Assembly (NCBI GenBank): GCA_947497145.1
Contig: CANMFQ010000006.1
Span: 124,001-188,000, forward strand
Origin: an uncultured Flavobacteriaceae bacterium
Lineage (GTDB): Bacteria; Bacteroidota; Bacteroidia; Flavobacteriales; Flavobacteriaceae
Reading direction: 5' to 3'
DNA length: 64,000 nt
Shown: piece after piece, positions 1-9,264 of the stretch
Layout: each line of letters begins with the position of its first letter
How positions within the stretch are numbered: the first letter of the stretch is position 1
The notes under the pieces: generated by a model
Told to the model about the DNA's origin: nothing
The model's database searches: none
What the model saw: only the letters and a program-made list of their open reading frames with translations
Translations under genes and position numbers: made by a program

Positions 1-150
1 TGCATAAGCACCAACTATGGCATTATCAACATCTGAGGCACTTTTAATGGCGGTTTCAGGAGTAGCTAAGTCGTAAATCGTTTCCTCAAGGGAGCATGAT
101 ACACCCAAGAGTGTTATCAATAATATTGTAAAAATTTTTATATTTTTCAT
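1..150 (-). CDS. SusD/RagB-family nutrient-binding lipoprotein, N-terminus only (runs off the window)
   Basis: The gene starts at 150 on the minus strand, 11 bases after the SusC stop, and leaves the window at position 1, so only about 50 residues are visible. They begin with a short basic stretch, a hydrophobic segment and a lipobox ending GVSC, the usual export signal of SusD lipoproteins. The mature part goes on with LEE and then an AIKSASDVDNAIVGAY-type stretch, which resembles the first helices of SusD/RagB proteins. Members of this family cap the SusC barrel at the cell surface and bind glycans. Identification rests on this short N-terminus and on the position directly after susC. Confidence 0.8.
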   Translation of the reverse strand, partial: MKNIKIFTILLITLLGVSCSLEETIYDLATPETAIKSASDVDNAIVGAYA

Positions 151-161
151 CTCGTTTAATG

Positions 162-3100
162 TTAAATTTTAATGTTTAAACCTGTTGAAACTGTTATAGA
201 TTGTGGATAAGTTCCATTATCAACCCCAGGAGTTAGCCCACTACTAAAGTTTGCACTAACCTCTGGGTCATACCCTTTATAATCAGTTATTGTCAATAGG
301 TTGGTAGCATTTGCAAAAATGGTCATTGATTTTATCCATTTTGACTTTACATCTATGTTATAAGACAGATTAACATTTTTTAATCGTATAAAACTACCAT
401 CCTCAACAAGATTCGTATTAAAACGTTGATCGTAGTAATTAGAAAAGGAACTTGCCCTTGGGTAAAAATTACTGGTTCCTTCACCCGTCCATCTGTTATC
501 ATAGGCCTCCTGACGTACATTATTTAATACGCCCGTTAGCGGATCCATCCTAAATCGGTTTAAGTTTGCAAGATCATTCCCAATGACGCCAATAATAGAA
601 AAGGATAGACTAAAATTATTATAATTGATATTATTTGTTATTCCGAAAGAGAAATCTGGGTTTGGATTTCCTATAATTGTACGGTCCTCCCCGTTTATTA
701 TTCCATCATCATTTTGATCTATATATCTTATATCTCCTGGTTTTGCTGAATCAGCTTGAGGCCCTGCTGCAACTTCCTGCGCATTTTGATAAATACCATC
801 TGTAGTATATCCATAAAATGAACCTATTGGCTTCCCAACCACAGCAACATGAATTGGCTGACCCAATAAATTTCCTGCCGGTAAGAAATTAGGGCCGAAA
901 ATGATTGCGTCATCACCCAACGCACCCAGGCTTAACATTTTGTTCTTGTATACTGAAATATTCCCTGAGGCACTCCAGCTAAAAGGACTTTCAATAATTT
1001 GTACTTTTAGATCAAGGTCAAAACCTTTGTTTTCAACAGAACCAGAATTTGAAGGAAGAGTGCGAAAGCCTGTAGTTGCAGGAATTGGCAAATTAAGCAG
1101 GAGGTCTTCCGTTTTCTTTTTGTAAACATTGACCTCTAGCTGAACCTTATTCTTCCACAGCCCAAGATCCATCCCAAAATTAAACTGAGAAGTTGTTTCC
1201 CAACCTAAAGCAGGATTGGCTATATTATTTTTAACCGATCCGTTAACAATTGATCCACCTACCACATAGGCCTCGCTTCCTAATAAAATTTTGGTAGATC
1301 CAACGCCTATACTCTGGTTTCCTGAAGTACCATAACTTGCCCTTAATTTTAACGTATTGATTACATCGATATCTTTCATAAAAGGTTCATTTTGTAGTTT
1401 CCATCCAACAGCAAATGAAGGGAATAAAGCCCATTTATTACCCTCGGCTAATCTTGTTGAACCATCGGTACGAGCCGTAGCGGTAATAAGATATTTATCT
1501 TTAAATGTATAATTTACCCTTGCAAGAAAAGAAGATAATGCCCATTCTTGGTGTTGCGTAAATGACCTTCCTGGCGCATTACCAGACTGAAAACTCTCAT
1601 AAGTTAAATTATCATTAGCAAAATCAGATGCTGAAGCTCCTAATGATCTTCTGTTCCATTCTTGCCAAGTAAATCCACCAACAGCATTAACAGAATGTTT
1701 GCCAAAATCTTTTACAAAATTTAAGGTGTTTTCAGATAAAAAGTTAAAAAGGTTGGAATGATTCCTATAGGCATAACCACCAAAATTATCTCCTGTAAAA
1801 GTGCCTCGAGGGAAATAAGCCTGTCTCATTCCTTCATTGCTGTTAACACCAGTATTAGATATTAAAGTAAGATTATCTGTGAGTTTTAACTCCACAAGAG
1901 CATTTGCAATGACTAAGGTATTCTCTTGCAAGTCTTTTGTTAATTCTAGCAAAGTAATCGGATTTTGTGTAGTTGTTTGGTCGATTTCACCATTTTCATC
2001 GAAGCCTCTTTGAAAAGGCTGGGATAAAAGGGCACTAGTAACAATATTTCCTGAGGATAAACCCTCTGTTGCTGAATTTAAACTGATATTGGATTTTGAT
2101 TTAGAAGTAGACACATTAAGTTTTACATTTAAATTATCAAATACCTTCCTGTCGTAATTAAAGCGCAAACCACCTCTTTTGAAATCTGAATTTTTTATGG
2201 TTCCTTCCTGATCTGAATAACTACCTATAATGGAATACTTAGATTTCTCATTACCTCCCGAAAATCTCAACTGATAGTCTTTTGAAATTGCACTTCTGTA
2301 AATCTCATCCTGCCAATTAAAATTGACAGTTGATAAGGAATCAATTGCTGCCTGATTAAAAACAGGGGCAAGTCCATCATTAAGAGCACCTTCATTTGCG
2401 TAATTTAAAAAGTCTGCTGTATTAAGCACATCTATTTTTTTTCTTATTTGAGCAAAATCCGTTCTATAATTAAATTCAACCTCATCCTTTCCTGTCTTAC
2501 CTCTTTTGGTAGTAATTAATACAACCCCATTTGCACCGCGGGAACCATAGATAGCTGTTGAGGAGGCATCTTTTAATATTTCAATGGACTCAATATCATT
2601 TGGGTTAATGTTTGCTAAAGGATTATTTTGTGGCTGTTGGTTAACTGCAATGTTACTTCCAATACCATTGTCTCCAGCGTCAGAATCAATAGGATAACCG
2701 TCTAAAACAATTAAGGGTTGGTTTGAACCCAGTGAATTTCCACCCCGTACTACAAAATTTAACCCAGCACCCGGAGCACCTGAACTTTGAATTATTTGTA
2801 CTCCCGAAACCTTACCTTGTAAAAGTTGATCGGCTGATGTTACTGCTTCCATACTCTGATTAGTGAAAGAAACTTGAGATACAGACCCTGTAAGATCACT
2901 TTTTTTAACTCTACCATAACCAATCACCACAACTTCGTCTAAAGACTCAGCATCCTCTTCTAGTTGAATGCTCAAATTGGTTTGTTCATTAAGCTTAACT
3001 TCCTGTGTCTTATAACCCAATGAACTTAATACCAAAGTGGCATTAGCATTCACATCATTAAGTGTAAAGTGTCCATCAAAATCTGTTTGAGTCCCTTTTA

Positions 3101-3257
3101 AAGTCCCTTTAACCAAAACATTCACACCTATTAAAGGTTCGCTGTTGCTTTTAGACTTCACGTTCCCTGAAACGGTGACTTCTTGTGCAAAAACACTTAT
3201 ACTAAACAAAAATATATTTGCAAAGAGTAAAAGTCTCATTAATTTGGATTGTTTCAT
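162..3257 (-). CDS. SusC/RagA-family TonB-dependent outer-membrane transporter
   Basis: A protein of 1,031 residues, the normal size for SusC-type porins that import oligosaccharides with energy from TonB. A signal peptide (about residues 1-25, ending VFAQ) is followed by a carboxypeptidase-regulatory-like domain (about 27-105), the family linker SLDEVVVIGYG, and a plug domain containing LIVLDGYPID and SIEILKDASSTAIYGSRGANG. The rest is a long beta-barrel. It lies 126 bases after the GH5-like gene and 11 bases before susD, all on one strand, so the three genes probably form one transcript. The imported glycan cannot be read from the sequence. Confidence 0.96.
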   Translation of the reverse strand: MKQSKLMRLLLFANIFLFSISVFAQEVTVSGNVKSKSNSEPLIGVNVLVKGTLKGTQTDFDGHFTLNDVNANATLVLSSLGYKTQEVKLNEQTNLSIQLEEDAESLDEVVVIGYGRVKKSDLTGSVSQVSFTNQSMEAVTSADQLLQGKVSGVQIIQSSGAPGAGLNFVVRGGNSLGSNQPLIVLDGYPIDSDAGDNGIGSNIAVNQQPQNNPLANINPNDIESIEILKDASSTAIYGSRGANGVVLITTKRGKTGKDEVEFNYRTDFAQIRKKIDVLNTADFLNYANEGALNDGLAPVFNQAAIDSLSTVNFNWQDEIYRSAISKDYQLRFSGGNEKSKYSIIGSYSDQEGTIKNSDFKRGGLRFNYDRKVFDNLNVKLNVSTSKSKSNISLNSATEGLSSGNIVTSALLSQPFQRGFDENGEIDQTTTQNPITLLELTKDLQENTLVIANALVELKLTDNLTLISNTGVNSNEGMRQAYFPRGTFTGDNFGGYAYRNHSNLFNFLSENTLNFVKDFGKHSVNAVGGFTWQEWNRRSLGASASDFANDNLTYESFQSGNAPGRSFTQHQEWALSSFLARVNYTFKDKYLITATARTDGSTRLAEGNKWALFPSFAVGWKLQNEPFMKDIDVINTLKLRASYGTSGNQSIGVGSTKILLGSEAYVVGGSIVNGSVKNNIANPALGWETTSQFNFGMDLGLWKNKVQLEVNVYKKKTEDLLLNLPIPATTGFRTLPSNSGSVENKGFDLDLKVQIIESPFSWSASGNISVYKNKMLSLGALGDDAIIFGPNFLPAGNLLGQPIHVAVVGKPIGSFYGYTTDGIYQNAQEVAAGPQADSAKPGDIRYIDQNDDGIINGEDRTIIGNPNPDFSFGITNNINYNNFSLSFSIIGVIGNDLANLNRFRMDPLTGVLNNVRQEAYDNRWTGEGTSNFYPRASSFSNYYDQRFNTNLVEDGSFIRLKNVNLSYNIDVKSKWIKSMTIFANATNLLTITDYKGYDPEVSANFSSGLTPGVDNGTYPQSITVSTGLNIKI

Positions 3258-3383
3258 AATTTATTTTTAAGGTTATATAATCAACTAGTTATGTTTATTT
3301 TTCATTTAAATTAATCTCGTTTGTAATTAACAAATCTGTTAGGTTTTTAAACTGATTATTGGATTTGTTTTGTTTCATACCTT

Positions 3384-4559
3384 TTATTTCGGATTCATCT
3401 CTGTGCTTATCTGTTTTATCAACATTGTTTCTTCAACACTATAAGGACTCCCATCGGTTTGAAAAACTTCATGAAACCAAACAGGCGGTTCTGCTGTATA
3501 GGTCTTAGTCCAGCTATCCCACGGATATTTTGTTTGTGTTTTTCCATCGACTAACCCCCAGTTAATCATCCCTACACCATACTTTTTAGCAATAGGTAAA
3601 AAGCCCTGAAAAGTACTCCCATTGGGTCTTGCCATATACTCTGTACATAGCATAGGCTTACCATAGCGCTTTAAATGGTTAATACGAGTTTCAAACTCCT
3701 CTGGGTTACCATAAAAATGAAAGGTTACGATGTCTGATTGTTCTAATTGAAGTTTATGCATTGGCAACATTTTGTCATGTTCAGTCCAATCCCCAAACCA
3801 AACCCCAGAAGTTAAAGGCTGACTAGGATTAACCGATCTAGCCCACACAAAAACATCATCTAACAAGTTGAATACCAATTCTACTTTATTAGGAATTTCA
3901 ACAGCTTGATAAGAGTCGCCAGTCATATTATCAGGTTCATTCCATAAATCCCATCCCATAATTCGAGTATCTCCTTTAAAGTGTTTTATTGTTTCTTTAA
4001 CATATTGCTCTAAACGTGGGTATTGCGTAGTATCCTGAATCGTCTTTTGACCTGGACTTTGTACCCAGCCTGAATTATGCACATGTGGTTTGGGTGCACG
4101 TTGGATGCCTATTTCTGGGAACGGATCCCAACAAGAATCAAAAAGCACAAACAACGTTTTGATATGATGCTTGTCTGCTATCGATAAAAAGTGTTCCATT
4201 CGTTTAAATAAGCCTTCTGCATCTTGCTTAAATAATAGATCATGAAGATACACTCTCATACAGTTCATTCCTATAGATTCGGCCCATCCTAGTTCTTCAT
4301 CTATTCGTTTTGGATCAAATGTATCCGCTTGCCACATTTCTAATTGATTAATTGATGAACTTGGATTGTAATTGGCTCCAATATACCAAGGCTGATAACG
4401 ATGCCAAGCATTTGCTTTTTCTTTAGACCAAATAGCCCTTTCCTTCTCTGATACTATTTCTGTAGTGTTTTTTGAAACTTTACTTTCATTATACTTACAG
4501 GAAACAAAAAATAAAATCGGCATTATGGTAAATAAAATAGTGATTTTCGATTTTTTCAT
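3384..4559 (-). CDS. GH5-like (cellulase-fold) glycoside hydrolase lipoprotein
   Basis: A protein of 391 residues with a lipobox ending FFVSC (Cys21), so probably lipid-anchored. The body looks like a clan A (beta/alpha)8 glycosidase. WNEP holds the likely acid/base Glu208, LCTEYM near residue 307 the likely nucleophile Glu307, and TFHFYG near 279-284 matches the conserved His/Tyr segment between them. Related proteins are often labelled cellulase-family or 1,4-beta-xylanase, but the substrate is not determined here. It is the first gene of the presumed GH5-susC-susD transcript and diverges from the hybrid regulator at 5011. The subfamily is uncertain. Confidence 0.85.
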   Translation of the reverse strand: MKKSKITILFTIMPILFFVSCKYNESKVSKNTTEIVSEKERAIWSKEKANAWHRYQPWYIGANYNPSSSINQLEMWQADTFDPKRIDEELGWAESIGMNCMRVYLHDLLFKQDAEGLFKRMEHFLSIADKHHIKTLFVLFDSCWDPFPEIGIQRAPKPHVHNSGWVQSPGQKTIQDTTQYPRLEQYVKETIKHFKGDTRIMGWDLWNEPDNMTGDSYQAVEIPNKVELVFNLLDDVFVWARSVNPSQPLTSGVWFGDWTEHDKMLPMHKLQLEQSDIVTFHFYGNPEEFETRINHLKRYGKPMLCTEYMARPNGSTFQGFLPIAKKYGVGMINWGLVDGKTQTKYPWDSWTKTYTAEPPVWFHEVFQTDGSPYSVEETMLIKQISTEMNPK

Positions 4560-4937
4560 TTTATTATTTTTGGTTGTGTTTTACAAAAAAGACTCAAGGT
4601 TACCTTACTTATGGTTCGGTGAAAAACATGCTATAGCTCCACAACTAATTATGATTTTAGTAATGCCTATTACCTAATATTGTATGCAATAAAAAATATA
4701 GACATCATTAGCTCCGATTTCTGTTTATAGACTATTAATCAAAGAGGGTCAATTGCTCTTTGACACTTTTAAGTCTAGTTCTGTTAATTGAAATAGAATG
4801 AGTTTAAAAAAACGACCCTAATGTGGGTATTCAAATAACCTAAACTTAAATTAAATATCCAGTCGAGTAATAATCATAATTTCAACAAATCATCTCAAAA
4901 TAGGTGATGAATACCAGGTATTTTGTAATTCAAACCA

Positions 4938-4971
4938 TTTTGCAACAAATTGTTGAGATACGATACATTTG
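4938..4971 (+). promoter_or_regulatory. Bacteroidota-type promoter for the hybrid two-component gene
   Basis: TTTTG at 4938-4942 is followed after 21 bases by TACATTTG at 4964-4971, which fits the Bacteroidota -33/-7 consensus (TTTG, about 19-22 bases, TAnnTTTG). Transcription would begin near 4978, giving a leader of about 33 bases before the ATG at 5011. Confidence 0.5.
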
Positions 4972-5008
4972 AGCAAAGTGTTATTAATTTAAAAAAGATA
5001 CATTTGAG
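4962..5008 (+). repeat. Direct repeat GATACATTTGAG, two copies 35 bp apart
   Basis: Identical 12-mers lie at 4962-4973 and 4997-5008. The first contains the proposed -7 box and the second ends two bases before the start codon at 5011. The copies could be two overlapping promoters or binding sites for autoregulation. Confidence 0.7.
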
Positions 5009-5010
5009 TT

Positions 5011-8000
5011 ATGATAAAAAAAGAACAGCTTATATTTCTGCTTATATATTGTATCGTATCGGTTTCTTTTGGGCAACAACCTTTATTTAAACATTATAAA
5101 ACTGAAAATGGGTTATCGCACAATACCGTATTCAGCAGTCTCAAAGACAGTAGAGGGTTTATGTGGTTTGGTACCAAATCAGGCTTAAACCGATTTGATG
5201 GAGTAACATTTAAGACCTTTCAACACAAGGCAACCGATTCAAAAAGTTTAGGTGGAGACTATGTTATGTGTTTACATGAATTTAAAAACCAATTATGGAT
5301 AGGTACAGATGCAGGACTATATCGATTTAATGATATGCTTGAGGAATTTGAAATCATTCCAATCACACTTAATAACAATATTTTGGATATCGAAAATGAC
5401 AACGAAGGAAACTTATGGTTTATTTCTGGAAATTTGCTTTACAAATATAATCCGACTTCCAGGGAAGTAACTAATATAAATACAAACTTCAGTGCGAAAT
5501 ATTTAGCACAATCAATTGATGGTAGTATTTGGGCTTCTCAAAACAGCTCCCTATACCATTACTCCAAAGAAAACAATTCTTTCAATAGAATAAAAATAGA
5601 CCTAACAACTATTGATAATAAACCTCTAAAAATTAGCAAACTAGTAGTTTTGAGTTCTAATGAAATTCTTATTGGCACACAAAATAATGGTGTCATATTA
5701 TATACCATTTCTACTAATTCGTTTAAAAAAATACTACCTGATTCCAACTCACCTATTTTTGTCCGTGATATTTTAGTCAAAGACCAATATGAACTTTGGA
5801 TTGCTACCGAAACAGGTCTACACATTTACAACTTACTAGACAATAGCTATTTAAACTACAAAAAGAATTTTGGTGATCCATTTGCAATATCTGACAATGC
5901 ATTATATTCATTAGCTGAAGACAACGAAGGAGGTGTTTGGATCGGCACTTATTTTAGCGGTCTTAACTATTGTCCTAAACAATACACCCCATTTAACAGA
6001 TATTATCCGAAAGTTAATGAAAACTCCATTAGCGGCTTAGCAGTAAGAGAAATCCATTCGGACAACTATGGTAATTTGTGGATAGGAACTGAAGATGCTG
6101 GATTAAACAAATTTGAACCAAGAACAGGGAAATTTTCACATTTCAAGCCTTCTAGTAAGGAAAATACGTTATCGCACTATAATATCCATGGAATTTTACC
6201 TAGAAAAGACAAACTATGGGTTGGTACATTCTATAAAGGCATTGACCTAATAGATTTAAAAACAGAGCAAATAGTCAAACATATCGATACTAAAATGAAT
6301 AATGGTCTGTTAAACGATTTTGTATTCGATCTCTATGAAACAACCGATAAGCAAATTCTTGCCTTAACACCCTCAGGAATGTTTGTATATAACGATCTAA
6401 AGGATCTATTTACCTCTTTTGAAGGGTTTCCAGAAGGGCTTAATTATACAACTATATTTGAAACAACCGAGAATATATTACTTGCTGGAAGTTACTGGGA
6501 TGGTTTATTTTATTATGACCCAAAAACTCGCAGGAAAATTAATTTCAGATACGATAAACAAAACACCAACAGCATCAGCAATAACACTATCAATGGCATT
6601 TTTGAAGACAGCCATAATAATATTTGGATAACTACCGAATATGGTCTTAACCTTTTTGATATTAATAGAAAAGAATTTAAAACGTTTACAACAGAGAACG
6701 GCTTTCCAAGTAACAAGTTTTACTCTATAATAGAAAGCGATAACACCCTATGGATAAGCACTTCAAAAGGATTGACAGCCTTCAACCCAACAACTAATAA
6801 CATAAAAACCTATACCACTTCAGATGGTTTATTAAGTGATCAGTTTAACTATAATTCATCTTATAAAGACAATCAAGGCACTATTTACTTTGGAAGTGTA
6901 CAAGGAATGATAAGTTTTAATCCGAAGAATTTTGAAAACAATGAGTATGAACCTCCCATCTATATTACAGATTTACAATTAAATAATGAACCAATCTGTA
7001 ATAACTCGGACGATCCTTTATATTCCAAATCCATTTCATACCTAGACGAAATCACAATAAATCCCGAAATAACCTCTATTTCGATTGATTTTGCAGCACT
7101 GAGCTATACCGCCCCAGAAACGATTGACTATTCATACAAGTTAGAAGGTTTGGATAACAAGTGGATTTCTATAGGGAAAACCCATCAAGTTTCATTTACA
7201 GGTTTAACTTCCGGCAATTATACATTCTCCGTAAAATCACATAAAACAGATGGAAGTTTAAGTAAAAACATGGCTTCCTTAAAAATTAAAATACTCCCTC
7301 CCTTTTGGAGAAGCAACCTGGCTTATTTGCTATATTTTATCCTCTCTGCGCTTTTAATATTTGTCGTTGCAAGGTTTTATCATCTTAGAATTAATGCCAA
7401 AAACAAATTAATTATCAGCACCCTAAACAACCTAAAAGAAAAAGAACTTTACCAAGCCAAAATTGAATTTTTCACCAATGTATCACATGAAATTAGAACC
7501 CCACTTACACTAATTAAAATTCCTTTAGAAAACCTATTAAAGGCATCTAAAATAGAACCTCAAATTAAAGAAAGCTTAATTATAATTAATGAAAACACAA
7601 ATCGTTTACTAAACCTAGTGAATCAATTATTAGATTTTAGAAAAACTGAATTACAAAATGTAAGCTTATCATTTATTGAAGTTAACATCTCCGAACTGAT
7701 TCGAACAACTCTTAAAAGATTTAGTTTATCTGTAAAAAATAAAAACATAAATATTCAAACAAATCTTGGAGAGAAGGATGTATGTGCCTATGTGGATTTA
7801 GAGGCGTTAAAAAAAATACTTAGTAACCTAATTAATAATGCCATAAAATATTCTGATGATTTAATAATAATCAATGTATTGATTAATGATACCGACTTTG
7901 AAATAATAATAAAAAATAACGGGATATTAATCCCGCCACACCTAAAAAGCAAAATATTTGAACCCTTTTTCAGAATGGATCAATTGGATGAAAAAGATAA

Positions 8001-8994
8001 TTTAGGGACTGGGATAGGACTCCCTTTAGCACATTCCCTAGTAACATTACACAATGGGTCATTATACTTAGACACCAGTGATTCGAGCCTTAATAGTTTT
8101 GTTTTAAAGATGCCATTACATCAACAAAATGAATATCAAATATCAAAACCGATAACACCAGTAAGTAACTTTGAAGATGATTATGAAGAAAATGTTGAAA
8201 TTGATAAAGATTACAAACCTAAAATTTTAATTGTTGAGGATAATACAGATCTTTTGGAATTAATTGCTAAAGAACTATCCGTTGATTTTAAAATCGTAAA
8301 AACAACAAACGCAAAAAAAGCTTTAAAAAAATTAAATGACATCTCGGTTCAGATAATCATCAGTGATGTAATGATGCCAGGATTGAGTGGTTTTGAATTT
8401 TGTAAAAAAATTAAAACAAATATAGAAACCAGTCATATACCTGTAATTCTATTAACCGCCAAAAGTGGTTCAGGTTCAAAAATTGAAGGACTAGAATCTG
8501 GAGCAGACTCCTACATTGAAAAACCCTTCTCAATGGAATACTTAAAAGTAACCATCATGAACCTTTTAGACAACAGGAAACATATTATGAATCATTATTC
8601 AAGCTCTCCCTTAGCGCATGTAAAAAGTATTGTTCACACCAAATTGGATGATACTTTTATTAACAAGTTAGACAACTATATTCTATCACATATATCAGAC
8701 CCTACTCTAAATGTGGATTCTTTGGCAGAAAACATGAATATGAGTAGAGCCACGCTGTATCGAAAAATTAAAAATATTTCAAATCTAACACCAAGTGAAC
8801 TAATCAATATTTCCAGATTAAAAAAAGCCGCTGAATTATTAAAAACAGTAGATTACAAAATTTATGAAGTAGCTGAACTTGTCGGGTACAACTCCGTATC
8901 AAGTTTTGGACGTAGTTTTCAAAAACAATTTGGAATCACTCCTAGTGAATATTCCAATAACTCTTATTATAAAAATCAGAAAGAGTCATTATAA
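5011..8994 (+). CDS. Hybrid two-component system protein (propeller sensor, histidine kinase, receiver, AraC output)
   Basis: A protein of 1,327 residues with the full architecture of a Bacteroidota hybrid two-component regulator. A signal peptide (1-21) is followed by many two-component-propeller repeats of the type LWIGTxxGLxxF (about 30-690), a Y_Y_Y domain (about 695-765) and one membrane span (about 770-795). The cytoplasmic part has a histidine kinase with FFTNVSHEIRTPL (His826), an ATPase domain with NLINNAIKYSD and GTGIGLPLA, a receiver with ISDVMMPG (Asp1119) and a C-terminal AraC helix-turn-helix. All key residues are present. Such proteins sense a periplasmic oligosaccharide and activate the adjacent locus, here the divergent GH5-susCD operon. 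Confidence 0.96.
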   Translation: MIKKEQLIFLLIYCIVSVSFGQQPLFKHYKTENGLSHNTVFSSLKDSRGFMWFGTKSGLNRFDGVTFKTFQHKATDSKSLGGDYVMCLHEFKNQLWIGTDAGLYRFNDMLEEFEIIPITLNNNILDIENDNEGNLWFISGNLLYKYNPTSREVTNINTNFSAKYLAQSIDGSIWASQNSSLYHYSKENNSFNRIKIDLTTIDNKPLKISKLVVLSSNEILIGTQNNGVILYTISTNSFKKILPDSNSPIFVRDILVKDQYELWIATETGLHIYNLLDNSYLNYKKNFGDPFAISDNALYSLAEDNEGGVWIGTYFSGLNYCPKQYTPFNRYYPKVNENSISGLAVREIHSDNYGNLWIGTEDAGLNKFEPRTGKFSHFKPSSKENTLSHYNIHGILPRKDKLWVGTFYKGIDLIDLKTEQIVKHIDTKMNNGLLNDFVFDLYETTDKQILALTPSGMFVYNDLKDLFTSFEGFPEGLNYTTIFETTENILLAGSYWDGLFYYDPKTRRKINFRYDKQNTNSISNNTINGIFEDSHNNIWITTEYGLNLFDINRKEFKTFTTENGFPSNKFYSIIESDNTLWISTSKGLTAFNPTTNNIKTYTTSDGLLSDQFNYNSSYKDNQGTIYFGSVQGMISFNPKNFENNEYEPPIYITDLQLNNEPICNNSDDPLYSKSISYLDEITINPEITSISIDFAALSYTAPETIDYSYKLEGLDNKWISIGKTHQVSFTGLTSGNYTFSVKSHKTDGSLSKNMASLKIKILPPFWRSNLAYLLYFILSALLIFVVARFYHLRINAKNKLIISTLNNLKEKELYQAKIEFFTNVSHEIRTPLTLIKIPLENLLKASKIEPQIKESLIIINENTNRLLNLVNQLLDFRKTELQNVSLSFIEVNISELIRTTLKRFSLSVKNKNINIQTNLGEKDVCAYVDLEALKKILSNLINNAIKYSDDLIIINVLINDTDFEIIIKNNGILIPPHLKSKIFEPFFRMDQLDEKDNLGTGIGLPLAHSLVTLHNGSLYLDTSDSSLNSFVLKMPLHQQNEYQISKPITPVSNFEDDYEENVEIDKDYKPKILIVEDNTDLLELIAKELSVDFKIVKTTNAKKALKKLNDISVQIIISDVMMPGLSGFEFCKKIKTNIETSHIPVILLTAKSGSGSKIEGLESGADSYIEKPFSMEYLKVTIMNLLDNRKHIMNHYSSSPLAHVKSIVHTKLDDTFINKLDNYILSHISDPTLNVDSLAENMNMSRATLYRKIKNISNLTPSELINISRLKKAAELLKTVDYKIYEVAELVGYNSVSSFGRSFQKQFGITPSEYSNNSYYKNQKESL

Positions 8995-9264
8995 ACTGAA
9001 TATTGATACAAATCAGATGCATCTTTAGACTAAGTTAATTTGGTTTATAGATGGCTGGCTATTTCGGTTGAAACGATCCAAGTTGAAAAATTGTGTAATG
9101 ACACAAAATTTTAGTTAATTCTTAATTTTCCTTTTCTTAGTGGTTCTTCTTTAGGTTTATTCTGTGTGATGAATTTACAATTCGGTCTAGTATGGCATCA
9201 GCTATTCGAAAACTTGAATTTTAAAATAAATAGACTACAAAAGGGCAAAAAACCCCATGCATAA

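Larger units (their letters stand above)
4560..5010. promoter_or_regulatory. Divergent control region between the GH5-susCD operon and the hybrid regulator
   Basis: These 451 bases hold no gene. Both flanking genes are transcribed away from the region, so it must contain both promoters. The plus-strand side has a clear promoter candidate and a repeated 12-mer, listed separately. I found no TAnnTTTG box for the minus-strand operon. Hybrid two-component regulators normally bind close to the susC operon they activate, so the operator probably lies here too. Confidence 0.6.
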
